Below are positions 25,902-34,424 of a stretch of DNA of 64,000 bases, piece by piece (position 1 is the stretch's first letter; the number at the start of each line of letters is the position of its first letter). The DNA is taken from assembly GCA_016650445.1 (NCBI GenBank), contig JAENVS010000008.1:1-64000 (forward strand), in the 5' to 3' direction. Position numbers and translations under genes: made by a program. Origin of the DNA: Frankiaceae bacterium (GTDB lineage Bacteria; Actinomycetota; Actinomycetes; Mycobacteriales; SCTD01). A model generated the notes under the pieces. It worked only from the letters and a program-made list of their open reading frames with translations, was not told the origin of the DNA and did no database searches.

Positions 25902-26473
25902 GCCGCAGCGCTCACGGGCCGGAGATAGGCGTCGAGCAGGTGGCGCAGCTCGTCGCCGACCGGCTGACCCTCGACGACACGGGCGGAGAAGACGAAGGAC
26001 TGCGCCGTGAGCTGCATGCAGATCGCGGCGGTCCGGGGGTCGACCGCGCGGACGCTGCCGTCCTGCTGGCCCTCGGCGACCTGCACGGCGACGAGGTCGA
26101 TGGCGGCCTTCTGCGTGGAGCCGAAGCGGTCGACGACGAGCGGGAGCAGCAGCTCCGGGTCGAGATCGAGCACGCGGCGGTAGAGCGGGTGGTGGGCCAG
26201 TGCCGCCACGGTGCGCACGGCTGCTTCGACGAGCCGCTCGCGGGCCGTGGGCAGGCCGGCGACCTCGTCGCGCGCATCGGCGAGCAGGGCCAGCAGCTCG
26301 CACTCCAGGAGCTTGTTCACGATGGTCTGCAGGTCGCCGTACTGGCGGTAGACCGTCATCCGGCTGACGCCGGCCCGCCTCGCGACGTCGGCGAGCGTCG
26401 TCCGCTTCAGGCCGACATCCATGACGCACTCGCGTGTCGCCGCGAGCAGCGGGTCCAGCACCGGCGCCGTCAC
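25898..26473 (-). CDS. TetR-family transcriptional regulator (Rv2250c-like)
   Basis: A 191-residue repressor. The N-terminal helix-turn-helix reads KRTTLADVARRAGVSRMTVYRQYGDLQTIVNKLL, a standard TetR DNA-binding domain, and the remaining 140 residues form the ligand-binding helical domain. GTG at 26473 places the HTH about 20 residues in, as usual. It is translationally coupled to glpD and divergent from the AGPS-like gene; an inverted repeat just in front of that gene (26516-26534) is the likely operator, so the regulator probably controls both directions. The ligand may be a fatty acyl or glycerol-lipid derivative, by context only. Confidence 0.9.
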   Translation of the reverse strand: MTAPVLDPLLAATRECVMDVGLKRTTLADVARRAGVSRMTVYRQYGDLQTIVNKLLECELLALLADARDEVAGLPTARERLVEAAVRTVAALAHHPLYRRVLDLDPELLLPLVVDRFGSTQKAAIDLVAVQVAEGQQDGSVRAVDPRTAAICMQLTAQSFVFSARVVEGQPVGDELRHLLDAYLRPVSAAA

Positions 26474-26515
26474 GGCGCCTCACTTCTGACGGCGTTCCTG
26501 ACGGCGTTGTGACAT

Positions 26516-26534
26516 TGTGACGTCATGTGTCACA
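26516..26534. promoter_or_regulatory. candidate TetR operator, TGTGAC-N7-GTCACA
   Basis: A perfect 6-bp inverted repeat with a 7-bp spacer in the 70-bp gap between the tetR and AGPS-like genes. It ends 9 bases before the ATG at 26544, so binding would occlude initiation there. A partial extra TTGTGACA half-site lies at 26507-26514. Confidence 0.65.
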
Positions 26535-26543
26535 CTGTACGCC

Positions 26544-28115
26544 ATGGCCGACGAGATGGCACCTGCCGGGTGGGGCGACCCGGCCCGACGCACCGGCCTT
26601 CCGGCCCACGCGAGCGCGTGGCTCCGCCGTGAGATCGGCACCACGACGCCGTCCGCGCCGATGCCGATCAGCGTCGCGCCGAGCCGACTGCCGGCGACGG
26701 CCCGCGCGCCCCTCGCCGACGTGGTCGGGGCCACCAACCTGCTCGACGACGACGAGGCGCGCATCGCGCGCGCGGCCGGCCGCAGCTACCTCGACCTGCT
26801 GGCCCTGCGACATGGTGCCGTCGACGCGCCCGACGCCGTTCTGCTGCCGGGCAGCGCCGCGGAGGTCGCCGCGCTGCTGACCGCCTGCTCCGAGCTGCGC
26901 ATCGCGGTGGTGCCCTTCGGCGGAGGCACGTCGGTGGTCGGCGGCGTCACTCCCCTGCGCGGCGACTTCGAAGCCGTCGTCACGATCGACCTGCGGCGGA
27001 TGGACCGGCTGCTGGCTGTCGACGACGAGGCCATGACCGCGACCTTCGAGCCGGGCGCGCGCGGTCCGCACGCCGAGGCGCTGCTCAACGCGCGGGGCCT
27101 GACGCTGGGGCACTTCCCGCAGTCCTACGAGTACGCCAGCCTCGGCGGCTACGCCGCGACGCGGTCATCCGGGCAGGCATCGACCGGCTACGGCCGCTTC
27201 GACGAGCTCGTCGTCGCCATGGTCGTGCAGACACCCGCCGGCGAGCTCCGACTCGGCCGCGGCGCCGCCTCCGCCGCGGGCCCCGACCTGCGCGACGTCC
27301 TGCTCGGGTCGGAGGGCGCGTTCGGGATCATCACCGAGCTGACCCTGCGCGTGCGGCCGCTCGCCGACACCGGCAGGTACGAAGCGTTCTTCTTCCGCAC
27401 CTGGAAGGACGGGCTCTCCGCGCTGCGCGACCTCGAGCAGCAGCGACACGCTCCCGATGTCGCGCGGCTGTCCGATGTCGACGAGACGCGGGTGCAGCTC
27501 GCGCTCTCCGGTGCGTCGCGCGTGCAGCGCGCGTTCCTGCGTGGCCGGCGTGCGACGTGCATGGCGATCCTCGGCTGGGACGGCGCCGCGATGGCCGGCC
27601 GCAAGGCGGCCGTCGCCGTCGTACGAAGGCATGGTGGTTTCTCGGTCGGAACGTCAGCCGGCGAGAAGTGGAAGGCAGGCAGGTACGACGGTCCCTACCT
27701 GCGCGACGACCTGCTCGACGCAGGGGTGCTCGTCGAGACGCTCGAGACGTCGGCGCGATGGTCGTCGCTCGCGGCGACGCACACCGCGGTCAGGTCTGCG
27801 CTGCTGTCGGCACTGCCCGGCTCGATCGTGATGTGCCACGTCTCGCACCTCTACCCGCACGGTGCCTCGCTCTACTTCACCGTGCTGGGGAGGCAGTCCA
27901 GCGAACCCGTCGCGCAGTGGGAGAAGGCGAAGCGGGCGGCCGGTGACGCGATCGTCGCGAGCGGTGCGACGATCACGCACCACCACGCCGTCGGCACCGA
28001 CCACCGGCCGTGGATGGTCGACGAGATCGGGCCGCTCGGGGTGGACGTGCTGCGGGCCGTCAAGAACGTGCTCGACCCGGAGGGGATCCTCAACCCCGGC
28101 AAGCTGATCCCGTAG
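26544..28115 (+). CDS. FAD-binding oxidoreductase, alkyl-DHAP-synthase-like
   Basis: A 523-residue flavoprotein of the PCMH/VAO type with an FAD-binding_4 domain: VVPFGGGTSVVGGV (about residues 123-136) and the FAD loop SLGGYAATRSSGQASTGYGRFDELV. The C-terminal half resembles alkyldihydroxyacetone-phosphate synthase, with MCHVSHLYPHGASLYFTV, a HHHAVGTDHRPWM histidine cluster and the terminal EGILNPGKLIP. Eukaryotic homologues make ether lipids from acyl-DHAP; the mycobacterial counterpart Rv2251 is uncharacterised as far as I know. ATG 26544 is chosen over 26517 because the latter overlaps the operator; ATG 26556 is also possible. The lipid kinase follows 8 bases later. Confidence 0.88.
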   Translation: MADEMAPAGWGDPARRTGLPAHASAWLRREIGTTTPSAPMPISVAPSRLPATARAPLADVVGATNLLDDDEARIARAAGRSYLDLLALRHGAVDAPDAVLLPGSAAEVAALLTACSELRIAVVPFGGGTSVVGGVTPLRGDFEAVVTIDLRRMDRLLAVDDEAMTATFEPGARGPHAEALLNARGLTLGHFPQSYEYASLGGYAATRSSGQASTGYGRFDELVVAMVVQTPAGELRLGRGAASAAGPDLRDVLLGSEGAFGIITELTLRVRPLADTGRYEAFFFRTWKDGLSALRDLEQQRHAPDVARLSDVDETRVQLALSGASRVQRAFLRGRRATCMAILGWDGAAMAGRKAAVAVVRRHGGFSVGTSAGEKWKAGRYDGPYLRDDLLDAGVLVETLETSARWSSLAATHTAVRSALLSALPGSIVMCHVSHLYPHGASLYFTVLGRQSSEPVAQWEKAKRAAGDAIVASGATITHHHAVGTDHRPWMVDEIGPLGVDVLRAVKNVLDPEGILNPGKLIP

Positions 28116-28123
28116 GAGGATGC

Positions 28124-29005
28124 GTGGCGCGCAGGCTGCAGCTCGTTGTGAACCCTGCCGCCGGCGGCGGTCGGGCCACCAAGCTCCTGCCCTCGGTCGA
28201 GGCGGCGCTGCGCGGCGCGGGCCACGACCTCGTCGTGTCGCCGACGACCTCGCTCGAGCACGCCGACGAGCTGGCCGATGCGGCGATAGCCGATGACCGC
28301 GTCGTCGTGGCGATGGGCGGTGACGGCATCGTGGGTCGCGTCGCCGGCCGCGTTGCCGCCGGCGGCGGCGTACTCGGTGTCGTGCCCGGCGGGCGCGGCA
28401 ACGACTTCTGCCGAGGCGTCGGGCTGCCGGGTCAGGCGGTCGCGGCCTGCGAGGTCCTCGCGACCGGTGAGGAGCGTCGCATCGACCTCGGCTACGCCGG
28501 CGACATGCCGTTTCTGTGCGTCGCCTCCTTCGGCTTCGACAGCGACGTCCAGGAGCGGGTCCTGCGCAGCCGACTGCCGCTCGGTCCGTTCATCTACCTG
28601 TACGGCGCTCTGGCGACGGTGGCGGGCTGGAAGCCGGCGACGTTCAGCTGCAGCGTCGACGGGGAGCTGATCGTCGTGACGGGCTGGTCGGTCGCCGTTG
28701 CCAACTCGGGCGTGTACGGCGGCGGCATGCGCCTGGCGCCTGACGCCTCGGTCGAGGACGGGCTGCTCGACGTCGTGACGACGTCGACAACGACGCGTTC
28801 CCGGTTCCTGCGGGCGCTGCCCAAGCTGTACAAGGGCGCACATCTCGACGAGCCGTCGGTCTCGGTGCGGACCGCCAGGTCGGTCGACCTGTCCGCCGAC
28901 CGGCCCTTCCGCGTCTTCGCTGACGGTGACCCCATCGCCAGCCTGCCGTGCACCATCTCGGTGCGACCAGGGGTGCTGCGGGTGCTGCTGCCGGTCAGGC
29001 CGTGA
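28124..29005 (+). CDS. diacylglycerol kinase-family lipid kinase
   Basis: A 293-residue member of the DagK/YegS/LCB5 family that phosphorylates diacylglycerol to phosphatidate or a related lipid. Motifs: LVVNPAAGGGRA at the N terminus, the ATP-site VVVAMGGDGIVGRVAGRV, VVPGGRGNDFCRGVGLP, and the C-terminal FRVFADGDPI. The GTG at 28124 follows GGAGGA with 3-4 bases spacing and lies just after the oxidoreductase stop, so the two are one operon. The counterpart Rv2252 in M. tuberculosis was reported as a diacylglycerol kinase connected with phosphatidylinositol mannoside synthesis. The 3' end overlaps the convergent small gene by 11 bases. Confidence 0.92.
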   Translation: MARRLQLVVNPAAGGGRATKLLPSVEAALRGAGHDLVVSPTTSLEHADELADAAIADDRVVVAMGGDGIVGRVAGRVAAGGGVLGVVPGGRGNDFCRGVGLPGQAVAACEVLATGEERRIDLGYAGDMPFLCVASFGFDSDVQERVLRSRLPLGPFIYLYGALATVAGWKPATFSCSVDGELIVVTGWSVAVANSGVYGGGMRLAPDASVEDGLLDVVTTSTTTRSRFLRALPKLYKGAHLDEPSVSVRTARSVDLSADRPFRVFADGDPIASLPCTISVRPGVLRVLLPVRP

Positions 29006-29222
29006 CGGCGACCGGCTGCTCGACCTGCTGCCCGAGAGCAGCCCGGTCGGCTGCCATCTGCGCGTAGAGCTCCGGGGCGAGCGACTCGCCGACGGCGAGC
29101 AGGGCCTCGCACAACTCGAGCCGGGCCGCGACCAGACCGTCTCCCTGGTGCAGCCACGCGGCATTATAGCGCGCAAAAGCGGCCAGCAAGCGCTCATCTG
29201 ACGAAAGGTGGACAACGGTCAC
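28995..29222 (-). CDS. small hypothetical protein (75 aa)
   Basis: A 75-residue, mostly alpha-helical protein (LLAAFARYNAAWLHQGDGLVAARLELCEALLAVGE) without membrane segments or recognised family. The start codon at 29222 is GTG with no clear ribosome site. The first half of the gene is less GC-rich than its surroundings (TTTTGCGCGCTATAATGCC read on the minus strand), which could mean a promoter inside it or a later start. It overlaps the convergent kinase gene by 11 bases. The helical, hydrophobic-patterned sequence argues for a real protein but the call is tentative. Confidence 0.5.
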   Translation of the reverse strand: MTVVHLSSDERLLAAFARYNAAWLHQGDGLVAARLELCEALLAVGESLAPELYAQMAADRAALGQQVEQPVAVTA

Positions 29223-29282
29223 GAAGGCAACAGTGACTCCCCCACTCGCATCAGGCCATAGCCAAAAAGTGCCAGTTTGCCG

Positions 29283-29324
29283 ACGGCTGTCAGCCGCCGA
29301 GGTTGCGCCGGATCTCTCCGGCGC
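29283..29324 (-). terminator. two adjacent hairpins after the RNA methyltransferase gene
   Basis: GCGCCGGA (29305-29312) pairs with TCCGGCGC (29317-29324) across a 4-base loop, and CGGCTG (29284-29289) pairs with CAGCCG (29291-29296). They lie 52-93 bases beyond the methyltransferase stop and would end the permease/methyltransferase transcript. Confidence 0.6.
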
Positions 29325-29375
29325 GGGCGGAGACCCGTTCAGAACTGGGCTGGGACCTTCAGGGTCGGGAGGCGG

Positions 29376-30605
29376 TCAGACCGCCGACTCCGGGCGGTGC
29401 AGCATCGCGACGAGCTCGACGTGCTCGGTCATCGGAAAGAGATCGAAGGCGCGCAGCGACCCGAGCTCCCAGCCGGCGTCGAGGAACACCTTGAGGTCGC
29501 GGGCGAAGGTCGCCGGGTCGCACGCGACGTAGACGACGCGGCGCGGAGCGAGCCCCACGATCGCTCTGGCGACCTCGACGCCCGCACCTGCCCGCGGCGG
29601 GTCCAGCACCAGTAGCGACGGACGACCCACCCGACCTGAGACCGTGCCGGCGTCGACCGCGACGGTGCGCACTCTCACCTGCGGTTGGTCCGCGGTGTTG
29701 CGCGCCGCGTCGGCACACGCGCGTGGATCGCCTTCGAGCGCGAGCACGGAGCCGGTCGGGCCGACCCGGTCGCCGAGCAGCGCCGCGAACAGGCCGACAC
29801 CGGCGTACAGGTCGACGACGCGGTCGCCCGGCTGCGCGTCGAGGCCCTCGAGCACAGCTGCGGCCAGCACCGTGGCCGCGCCCGGGTGCACCTGCCAGAA
29901 CCCCCCTGCGGACACCTCGTAGGACCGGCCCAGCACGTGGTGCCGCACCCCGTGGGGCACCCGCCGCGGCTGGTCGTTGACCACCAGTCCCGCCTCGACC
30001 TCGGGCACGTCTGCGATCCGACCGGATACGTGCACGACCCGCTGCGCTCCCGACGCGGTGACCTCGACAGCCTTCGCACCCGGCCAGGTCAGCAGCTCCG
30101 CACCGACCGCCTCGACGTCCTCGGTGGCGATCAGGCACGCGTCGACCGGCTCCAGGTCGTGCGACCGGTGCCGGTGCAGACCTGCCCGCCCTGCTCGGTC
30201 GACGGCGAACTGCACGCGCGTGCGCCACCGAAGCCCTTCGACGTCGCCGGGCACCGCCTCGACGACGATGTCGCGCGTCAGACCGGCAAGGCGTCGCAGC
30301 TGCTCCTCGACCAATGCCGCCTTGAGCAGTCGCTGCCGTGGCAGTGCGACGTGCTGCCAGTCGCACCCGCCGCACCGACCCGGCCGCGCATAGGGGCAGG
30401 GCGGCTCGACCCGGTCTGGCGACGCCTCGAGCACCTCGATGGCGTCGGCGCGCAGGTAGGACTTCGTCGTCTCCGTCACGAGCGCGCGCACCCGCTCACC
30501 CGGGAGGGCGTGCCGGACGAAGACGACCCGACCGTCGGGGGCTCGTGCGACGCACGCGCCGCCGGCGGCCACCGATCCGACCTCGAGCTCGAGCGGCTCG
30601 TTCAC
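29376..30605 (-). CDS. class I SAM-dependent RNA (uracil-5) methyltransferase, TrmA/RlmCD-like
   Basis: A 409-residue enzyme with an N-terminal TRAM-like domain (LELEVGSVAAGGACVARAPDGRVVFVRHALPGERV), a cysteine cluster CPYARPGRCGGCDWQH suggesting a [4Fe-4S] site, and the Rossmann methyltransferase domain with SAM motif VVDLYAGVGLFAALL, VLDPPRAGAG and the catalytic-cysteine motif YVACDPATFARDL. Members methylate uridines in tRNA or 23S rRNA; which one cannot be decided here. The GTG at 30605 overlaps the permease stop as GTGA. The pairing with the APC permease is conserved (M. tuberculosis Rv2689c-Rv2690c). Confidence 0.92.
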   Translation of the reverse strand: MNEPLELEVGSVAAGGACVARAPDGRVVFVRHALPGERVRALVTETTKSYLRADAIEVLEASPDRVEPPCPYARPGRCGGCDWQHVALPRQRLLKAALVEEQLRRLAGLTRDIVVEAVPGDVEGLRWRTRVQFAVDRAGRAGLHRHRSHDLEPVDACLIATEDVEAVGAELLTWPGAKAVEVTASGAQRVVHVSGRIADVPEVEAGLVVNDQPRRVPHGVRHHVLGRSYEVSAGGFWQVHPGAATVLAAAVLEGLDAQPGDRVVDLYAGVGLFAALLGDRVGPTGSVLALEGDPRACADAARNTADQPQVRVRTVAVDAGTVSGRVGRPSLLVLDPPRAGAGVEVARAIVGLAPRRVVYVACDPATFARDLKVFLDAGWELGSLRAFDLFPMTEHVELVAMLHRPESAV

Positions 30606-32614
30606 GTCCCGTGCGGACGGCGCACGTCGCCCGCGACGTACGGCGGTTGCTCGTCCTCGTCCTTGCGGCGGTCCGACGACTGCAGCTGGTAGGGCACCGA
30701 GGTCACCATCACACCGGGCTGGAACAGCAGCCGGCCCTTGAGCCGCAACGCGCTCTGGTTGTGCAGCAGCTGCTCCCACCAGCGCCCTACGACGTACTCC
30801 GGGATGAAGACCGTCACCACGTCGCGTGGCGAGGCGAGCCGGATGCGCTTGACGTAGTCGAGGATCGGCCGGGTGATCTCGCGGTAGGGCGAGTCGATGA
30901 TCGTCAGCGGCACCGGCAGGCCGCGTCGCTCCCACTCCTCCTGCAGCGCGCGTGAGTCCTCCGGGTCGACGGACACGGTCAGCGCGGTCAGGTCGTGCGG
31001 TCGGGTCGCACGCGCGTAGGCGAGGGCCCGCAGCGTCGGCTGATGGATCTTCGACACCAGGACGATCGCGTGGTTGCGACTCGGCTGCGCGACGAGGTCG
31101 TCATTGAGCGGCTGGAGCTCGAGGCGCACGCGGTCGTAGTGCTTCTTGATGCCGCGCATCAGCACGTACAGGAACGCCATCGCGACCAGCGCGATGTAGG
31201 CGCCGCGGGTGAACTTGGTGACGAGCACGATGATGAGGACGGTGCCGGTCATCAGCAGGCCGAAGGAGTTGATCGCCCGTGCCCGCATCATCCGCCCGCG
31301 GGTCGCACGGTCTGTCTCGGTGCGCAGCAGGCGCGTCCAGTGCCGGACCATGCCGATCTGGCTGAGGGTGAACGAGATGAACACCCCGACGATGTAGAGC
31401 TGGATGAGCTTGGTGACCTCGGCGTCGAACGCGACGATGAGCAGCATCGCGAATACCGCGAGCAGCACGATGCCGTTGCTGTAGGCCAGCCGGTCGCCGC
31501 GGGTGTGCAGCTGACGCGGCAGGTAGCCGTCCCTCGCCAGGATCGAGCCGAGCACCGGGAAGCCGTTGAACGCGGTGTTGGCGGCCAGGATGAGGATGAC
31601 CCCTGTGAAGGCGATGGTCAGGTAGAAGGCGAGCGGGAAGCCGTCGTACACCGCCCTGGCGAGCTGGCTGATGACCGTCTGCTGGTGGTAGCCCTCGCCA
31701 ACCGGCACGCCGTCGCGGAGCAGCTGGGTCGTGGGGTCCTCGGCGAAACGGAGGTTCGTCACGCGGCCGAGCATGATGATGCCCATGAGCATCGTCACGG
31801 CGATGGTGCCCATGAGAAGCAGCGTCGTCGCGGCGTTCTTGGACTTCGGCTTCTTGAAGGCTGGTACGCCGTTGCTGATGGCCTCGACACCGGTCAGCGC
31901 CGCGCAGCCCGAGGAGAACGTCCGCAGCAACAGGAAGGCCGCCCCGAGCCCGGCGAACCCGTCCTCGAAGCCGTGCTCCGGTTTGATCGTGAAGCCGGCG
32001 CTCTCGACATCGGGCAGGTCGCCGGTTGCATGCCGAAGCAGGCCGTAGAGCGTCATGCCGACGATGGCGATCATGAAGCCGTACGTCGGGATCGCGAAGG
32101 CGGCGCCCGACTCCTTCACGCCACGCAGGTTGACCGCCGTGAGCAGGATGACGAGGCCGACCGCGATGGTGGACTCGTGGCCGCGCACGGACTCGATCGC
32201 CGAGCCGGCGTTCTGCACACCGGACGAGACCGACACGGCGACGGTCAGCACGTAGTCGACCAGCAGGGCGGCGGCGACGGTCAGGCCAAAGCGCGGGCCG
32301 AGGTTCTCGTTGGCGACCTCGTAGTCACCGCCACCACTGGGATAGGCGTGCACGTTCTGCCGGTACGACGCGACGACGGTCAGCATGACCACGACGACGG
32401 CGAGCCCGACCTTCCAGGAGAAGGAGTACGCCGCCAGCCCCGCGATCGACAGCGTCAGGAAGATCTCGTCGGGGGCGTAGGCCACCGAGGACAGCGCGTC
32501 GCTGGCGAAGACGGGCAGGGCGATCTTCTTCGGCAGCAGCGTCTCGCCGAGCCGGTCGCTGCGCAGTGCTCGGCCGATGAGCAGGCGCTTCAGGAAGTCA
32601 CCGGCGCTGGACAC
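30602..32614 (-). CDS. APC-superfamily permease with cytoplasmic C-terminal domain
   Basis: A 670-residue transporter. Twelve hydrophobic segments span about residues 35-485 (for example FASDALSSVAYAPDEIFLTL, then SFSWKVGLAVVVVMLTVVASYRQNVHAYPSGGGDYEVANENLG, a consensus APC substrate-site region). A 180-residue soluble tail with NHAIVLVSKIHQPTLRALAYARATRPHDLTALTV resembles a universal-stress-protein-like or KUP-tail domain. The location, divergent from two TrkA K+-channel regulators as in M. tuberculosis Rv2690c-Rv2692, suggests cation or amino acid transport under nucleotide control. A leaderless-type -10 lies 7 bases from the GTG. Confidence 0.88.
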   Translation of the reverse strand: MSSAGDFLKRLLIGRALRSDRLGETLLPKKIALPVFASDALSSVAYAPDEIFLTLSIAGLAAYSFSWKVGLAVVVVMLTVVASYRQNVHAYPSGGGDYEVANENLGPRFGLTVAAALLVDYVLTVAVSVSSGVQNAGSAIESVRGHESTIAVGLVILLTAVNLRGVKESGAAFAIPTYGFMIAIVGMTLYGLLRHATGDLPDVESAGFTIKPEHGFEDGFAGLGAAFLLLRTFSSGCAALTGVEAISNGVPAFKKPKSKNAATTLLLMGTIAVTMLMGIIMLGRVTNLRFAEDPTTQLLRDGVPVGEGYHQQTVISQLARAVYDGFPLAFYLTIAFTGVILILAANTAFNGFPVLGSILARDGYLPRQLHTRGDRLAYSNGIVLLAVFAMLLIVAFDAEVTKLIQLYIVGVFISFTLSQIGMVRHWTRLLRTETDRATRGRMMRARAINSFGLLMTGTVLIIVLVTKFTRGAYIALVAMAFLYVLMRGIKKHYDRVRLELQPLNDDLVAQPSRNHAIVLVSKIHQPTLRALAYARATRPHDLTALTVSVDPEDSRALQEEWERRGLPVPLTIIDSPYREITRPILDYVKRIRLASPRDVVTVFIPEYVVGRWWEQLLHNQSALRLKGRLLFQPGVMVTSVPYQLQSSDRRKDEDEQPPYVAGDVRRPHGT

Positions 32615-32621
32615 GGGCGCC

Positions 32622-32627
32622 AGAGTA
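32622..32627 (-). promoter_or_regulatory. probable -10 element, leaderless promoter of the APC permease
   Basis: Read on the minus strand TACTCT ends 7 bases before the GTG at 32614. The divergent TrkA gene starts 87 bases away; the gap also holds ACGCGTCACGCGT, a direct repeat of unknown meaning. Confidence 0.45.
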
Positions 32628-32713
32628 CGGCGTAGGTGATCACGTACGCGTCACGCGTGTAGCGTCACTTCCCGTTCGAGCACCACCGAGCGTCGACCGT
32701 CGAGAGGCCCCGC

Positions 32714-33382
32714 GTGCACGTCGTCATCATGGGGTGCGGTCGCGTCGGGTCGGCGCTGGCCAGGAGCCTCGAGAAGCTCGGCCACGACGTCGCCGTCATC
32801 GACCGCGACCCGGCTGCCTTCCGGCGCCTGTCCGCGGAGTTCGGTGGCCGCAAGGTGACCGGCATCGGCTTCGACCGCGACACGCTCATCGAGGCGGGGA
32901 TCGACAAGGCCGACGCGTTCGCCGCCGTCAGCAGCGGTGACAACTCCAACATCATCGCGGCGAGGGTGGCGCGCGAGACGTTCGGTGTCGACAACGTCGT
33001 CGCGCGCATCTACGACGCCAACCGGGCGGCGGTCTACCAGAAGCTCGGCATCCCGACGGTCGCCACCGTGCGATGGACGGCCGACCAGGTGATCCGCCGG
33101 CTGATCCCCGAGGGCCTGCTCAGCGAGTGGCGCGACCCGAGCGGCAAGGTCGTCCTCGCGGAGGTGGCGCTGTCCCCCGACTGGGTCGGCACGAGGATCA
33201 CCGCGCTCGAGGAGGCGACCGGCGCTCGCGTCGCGCTCTTGACCCGGCTCGGCGACGGGATGCTGCCCAACACCACCACGCTGTTCCAGGAGGGCGATCT
33301 CGCGCACTTCGCGCTCGAGTGGAACCGCCTCGACGCGGTCACCGCGATCTGCGCCGCTGGTCCGAAGCCGGGGAGTGACTGA
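32714..33382 (+). CDS. TrkA-family K+ uptake regulator (first of pair)
   Basis: A 222-residue cytoplasmic subunit with an RCK N domain beginning MHVVIMGCGRVGSALARSLEKLGHDVAVIDRD, the NAD(H)-binding GxGxxG fold with the acidic residue that binds ribose, then an RCK C domain from about residue 140 (SGKVVLAEVALSPDWVGTRI). Such proteins gate Trk/Ktr-type potassium channels; the membrane partner is not obvious here apart from the divergent APC permease. It corresponds to ceoB (Rv2691) of M. tuberculosis. The GTG start is set by the Rossmann strand. Its stop overlaps the next start as TGATG. Confidence 0.93.
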   Translation: MHVVIMGCGRVGSALARSLEKLGHDVAVIDRDPAAFRRLSAEFGGRKVTGIGFDRDTLIEAGIDKADAFAAVSSGDNSNIIAARVARETFGVDNVVARIYDANRAAVYQKLGIPTVATVRWTADQVIRRLIPEGLLSEWRDPSGKVVLAEVALSPDWVGTRITALEEATGARVALLTRLGDGMLPNTTTLFQEGDLAHFALEWNRLDAVTAICAAGPKPGSD

Positions 33383-34056
33383 TGCGCGTCGCCATCGCAG
33401 GAGCGGGCAACGTCGGTCGGTCGATCGCCGGCGAGCTGCTCGGCAACGGCCACGAGGTGTTGCTCATCGAGCGCGAGCCGAAATCCCTGAAGGTCGAGAC
33501 CGTGCCCGGGGCCGAGTGGCTGCTGGCCGACGCGTGCGAGCTCGACACCTTGGTCGAGGCGCGCGTGCAGACCTGCGACGTCGTGGTGGCCGCGACCGGT
33601 GACGACAAGGTCAACCTCGTCGTGTCCCTGCTCGCGAAGACCGAGTTCGGCGTCGACCGCGTCGTCGCGCGCGTCAACCACCCGAAGAACGAGTGGCTGT
33701 TCAACGAGTCGTGGGGAGTCGACGTCTCGGTGTCCTCACCGCGGTTGCTCGCTGCCGTCGTCGAGGAAGCGGTCTCCGTCGGAGACCTTGTGCGACTGCT
33801 GACCTTCCGGCAGGGGCAGGCCAACCTCGTCGAGCTGACGCTGGCCGCCGACGCGCCGCTCGTCGGCAAGCTGGTGGGGACCGTGCCGTGGCCGACGGAC
33901 AGCGCGCTCGTCGCGATCCTGCGCGAGGGCCGCGTCATCACGCCGTCGGCCGACATCGCGATGGAGGCAGGTGACGAGCTGCTGCTCGTCGCGACCGCGG
34001 AGGTCGAGGACGAGCTCGACCAGCTGCTCGGCGGCCACCGCCGACCGAGCGCCTGA
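33382..34056 (+). CDS. TrkA-family K+ uptake regulator (second of pair)
   Basis: A 224-residue paralogue of the preceding gene: RCK N domain MRVAIAGAGNVGRSIAGELLGNGHEVLLIERE, then an RCK C domain (NLVELTLAADAPLVGKLVG, ending EAGDELLLVATAEVEDELDQLL). It matches ceoC (Rv2692). The one-base TGATG overlap with the first gene implies coupled translation and a heteromeric regulatory ring. Its stop lies 11 bases from the convergent gene fragment at 34068, after which the conserved gene order is interrupted by about 490 bases before DUF3159. Confidence 0.93.
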   Translation: MRVAIAGAGNVGRSIAGELLGNGHEVLLIEREPKSLKVETVPGAEWLLADACELDTLVEARVQTCDVVVAATGDDKVNLVVSLLAKTEFGVDRVVARVNHPKNEWLFNESWGVDVSVSSPRLLAAVVEEAVSVGDLVRLLTFRQGQANLVELTLAADAPLVGKLVGTVPWPTDSALVAILREGRVITPSADIAMEAGDELLLVATAEVEDELDQLLGGHRRPSA

Positions 34057-34067
34057 GCAGGCTCCGA

Positions 34068-34301
34068 CTACTTGTACGTGAAGGTCGCCTTCACGCTGGC
34101 GGTCGGACTGCCGGCCCAGTTGCACGCGACGATCGTGACGGTCTGCGCCTTCTTGAAGCGGATCTCCATGACCTCCGGGCCGCCGGCGACGGGGGCGTAG
34201 CCGCCGGCGCCGGATGAGGTCGCCTCCGACTTGTCGGCGTCCATCAGCAGCGCATCCCAGGCCCACCCACCCTGCCCGGGCCCATGTCGAACTGCCGTCA
34301 T
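34068..34301 (-). pseudogene. probable C-terminal remnant of a secreted-type beta-domain gene
   Basis: Sixty-odd codons with strong third-position GC (from about WAWDALLMDADKSEA at 34260 to FTYK and the stop at 34068) look like genuine coding sequence. They end in a beta-strand pattern, VMEIRFKKAQTVTIVACNWAGSPTASVKATFTY, like the last strands of an Ig-like domain. The upstream part of the open frame runs into the repeat element at 34284-34424 and codes for nothing recognisable, so the 5' part of the gene seems to have been lost or replaced. Alternatively it is a small intact gene starting near 34240. Confidence 0.45.
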
Positions 34302-34424
34302 TTCCTGCGACGCCGGCGGCGCTCCGAACGACCGACTGCTGGCCGCGCACGCCGAACTGCTGTCATGTACTGCCTACTGGCGTGCCGGCGTGCCGGCATA
34401 CAACTTCTTACGGCAGTTCGACAT
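34284..34424. repeat. intergenic element with 15-bp inverted termini and an internal copy
   Basis: ATGTCGAACTGCCGT (34284-34298) is repeated exactly in inverted orientation at 34410-34424, 111 bases apart. A third, direct copy of the CGAACTGC-led segment lies at 34353-34373 and matches 34288-34308 at 18 of 21 positions. No open frame in 34302-34543 has convincing codon usage. Possibly a small mobile or structured RNA/DNA element at the join where conserved gene order is broken. Confidence 0.6.

Noticed and set aside
24411-26483. 690-codon frame suggesting a TetR-GlpD fusion
   Set aside because: The N-terminal part is out of frame with the TetR protein and Arg-rich; GlpD starts at 25901 with an ATGA overlap.
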